DNA of 6,712 bases from Thermodesulfobacteriota bacterium (lineage in GTDB: Bacteria > Desulfobacterota_D > UBA1144 > Nemesobacterales > UBA2774): NCBI GenBank assembly GCA_039028315.1, contig JBCCIH010000139.1, forward strand, positions 1-6,712, in the 5' to 3' direction. Below are positions 5,821 to 6,712 of the stretch, one piece after another (position 1 is the stretch's first letter; every line of letters starts with the position of its first letter). A program made the translations under genes and the position numbers. The notes beneath the pieces were generated by a model that was not told the DNA's origin, ran no database searches, and saw only the letters and a list, made by a program, of their open reading frames with translations.

Positions 5821-6712
5821 TTACCATGAGCCACCGCCGCCGCCGCCAAAACCTCCGCCGCTGCTACCGCCGCTGAAACCACTACTACCGGATTTTCTTG
5901 GTCTGGAAGACAGAGTGCTGTTCATAACGCCCAAGCTTCTTCCAATATCTGATACGAATATATTTGGTGAGAACGTGTTTCCATAACTTGATGAGTGATA
6001 CCAATTTGGCGGCTCTTTATACATATCTTTAAACGCGTCCGCCCATTTATCTTCCAGGCCAAATACAAGAGCATAGGGCAGCACCCTATCAAACAAAGTG
6101 GGATCATTGTTGGCTAGTCTTTCTATGCGGTCTTTCTCCGCTCTATCAATAAACTCTCTAAACCCTAATAGCTCTTCGTTCATGTGTGAGCCCTTTTTGG
6201 TTTTTCTGGGCATATACCTTGAGAATATAAGAGTAATTAATCCAGATAGACCTAAACTTAAGCCGAAGATAAAACTTACTTGAAGGCTAAGAAAACCAAG
6301 AACCATTGCAGCTATACCGATCCATTTATAAATCCTTCTCACGTTCTCTGGATTGGTTGGGAAGTACCTGCCTGCTACAAGCTCTTTGTAAAGAGCGTCT
6401 TTAATTCCTGGAATATGAGAATAAAACTTATTTTTGAGTTCAGAAACCATTATTGTATCTTTACCTCCAAACATTCCAGAGATAATTCTGTCCTCATATA
6501 ATTTAATTGAATCCAAGGGCTTTTGAGTTCTGATAATTTTGTAGTCTTTGTTCGTGAAGTAGAAAAACTTAGTTGTAGTTATCTCCTCAATTGTTAAATA
6601 TCCCCTAACAGCTAGATCAATTACTGTTGATGTTAAGTCTAAAATATTTGCCCTCTCATCTATGAGCGTTCCAGCTTCAGCTGGAGTAATATTCTCTGGC
6701 GGCTCATACTTA
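5821..6712 (-). CDS. DUF2207 membrane protein, C-terminal part (N-terminus beyond window)
   Basis: The frame is open to the right edge and gives 296 residues ending in the glycine-rich tail typical of DUF2207 proteins. Visible first is PPENITPAEAGTLIDE, then a winged-helix-like segment containing LAVRGYLTIEE (about 38-48). Two adjacent membrane helices follow (about 130-145 and 147-163). Next comes the conserved cytoplasmic block with MPRKTKKG, LLGFREFIDRAEKDRIERL, DPTLFDRVLPYALVFGLEDKW. The protein ends with a Ser/Gly stretch (about 276-296) finishing GGGGGGSW. Family members are usually around 550-650 residues with a signal peptide, an extracytoplasmic beta domain and one further membrane helix, so roughly the first half is missing here. 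The function of the family is unknown. A TTG at 6516 could be read as a start, but conserved family sequence continues upstream of it in frame, so it is an internal leucine codon. Confidence 0.92.
   Translation of the reverse strand, partial: KYEPPENITPAEAGTLIDERANILDLTSTVIDLAVRGYLTIEEITTTKFFYFTNKDYKIIRTQKPLDSIKLYEDRIISGMFGGKDTIMVSELKNKFYSHIPGIKDALYKELVAGRYFPTNPENVRRIYKWIGIAAMVLGFLSLQVSFIFGLSLGLSGLITLIFSRYMPRKTKKGSHMNEELLGFREFIDRAEKDRIERLANNDPTLFDRVLPYALVFGLEDKWADAFKDMYKEPPNWYHSSSYGNTFSPNIFVSDIGRSLGVMNSTLSSRPRKSGSSGFSGGSSGGGFGGGGGGSW

Noticed and set aside
5824..5880. CCGCCG-rich stretch resembling a simple sequence repeat
   Set aside because: It encodes the glycine-rich C-terminal tail normal for DUF2207 proteins and needs no further explanation.
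5821..6516. A 231-residue gene starting at the TTG at 6516
   Set aside because: The frame stays open to the window edge and the upstream part carries conserved DUF2207 sequence (PAEAG, LAVRGYL), so the gene is longer and only truncated by the window.

Overview
The window is a compact bacterial chromosomal segment of low-to-moderate GC with AT-rich gaps. A complete lepA (EF4) gene and good AGGAGG-type ribosome binding sites show it is bacterial rather than archaeal. I cannot place it further from sequence alone. The mixture of a nitrilase, a ThDP enzyme, a PRX-like peroxiredoxin and a DUF2207 protein would suit an uncultured environmental lineage, but that is only an impression. I see no mobile element, CRISPR array, tRNA or rRNA. 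No gap between genes exceeds about 160 bases.

Left part (1-1495, minus strand, leaving the divergent gap): a 124-residue protein of unknown function is followed after 9 bases by a nitrilase-family amidohydrolase. The nitrilase runs off the left edge without its last residues. Its ribosome binding site overlaps the stop codon of the small gene, so the two almost certainly form one translationally coupled operon.

Centre (1496-3190, plus strand): a complete thiamine-diphosphate-dependent enzyme of the acetolactate synthase / 2-hydroxyacyl-CoA lyase superfamily is transcribed divergently from the nitrilase operon across a 158-base gap. It has no regulatory-subunit partner, so ordinary branched-chain amino acid synthesis is unlikely. 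A link with the nitrilase through 2-hydroxy acids is possible but is only inference.

Right part (3208-6712, minus strand): in order of transcription, the cytoplasmic C-terminal half of a DUF2207 membrane protein enters from the right edge, then lepA, then an AhpC/TSA-type peroxiredoxin that converges on the ThDP gene with 17 bases between stops. Good sigma70-like promoters lie in front of lepA and in front of the peroxiredoxin gene, so these three genes may be largely separate transcription units. This part is housekeeping and stress biology; the nitrilase, small protein and ThDP enzyme group is the accessory part that deserves attention.
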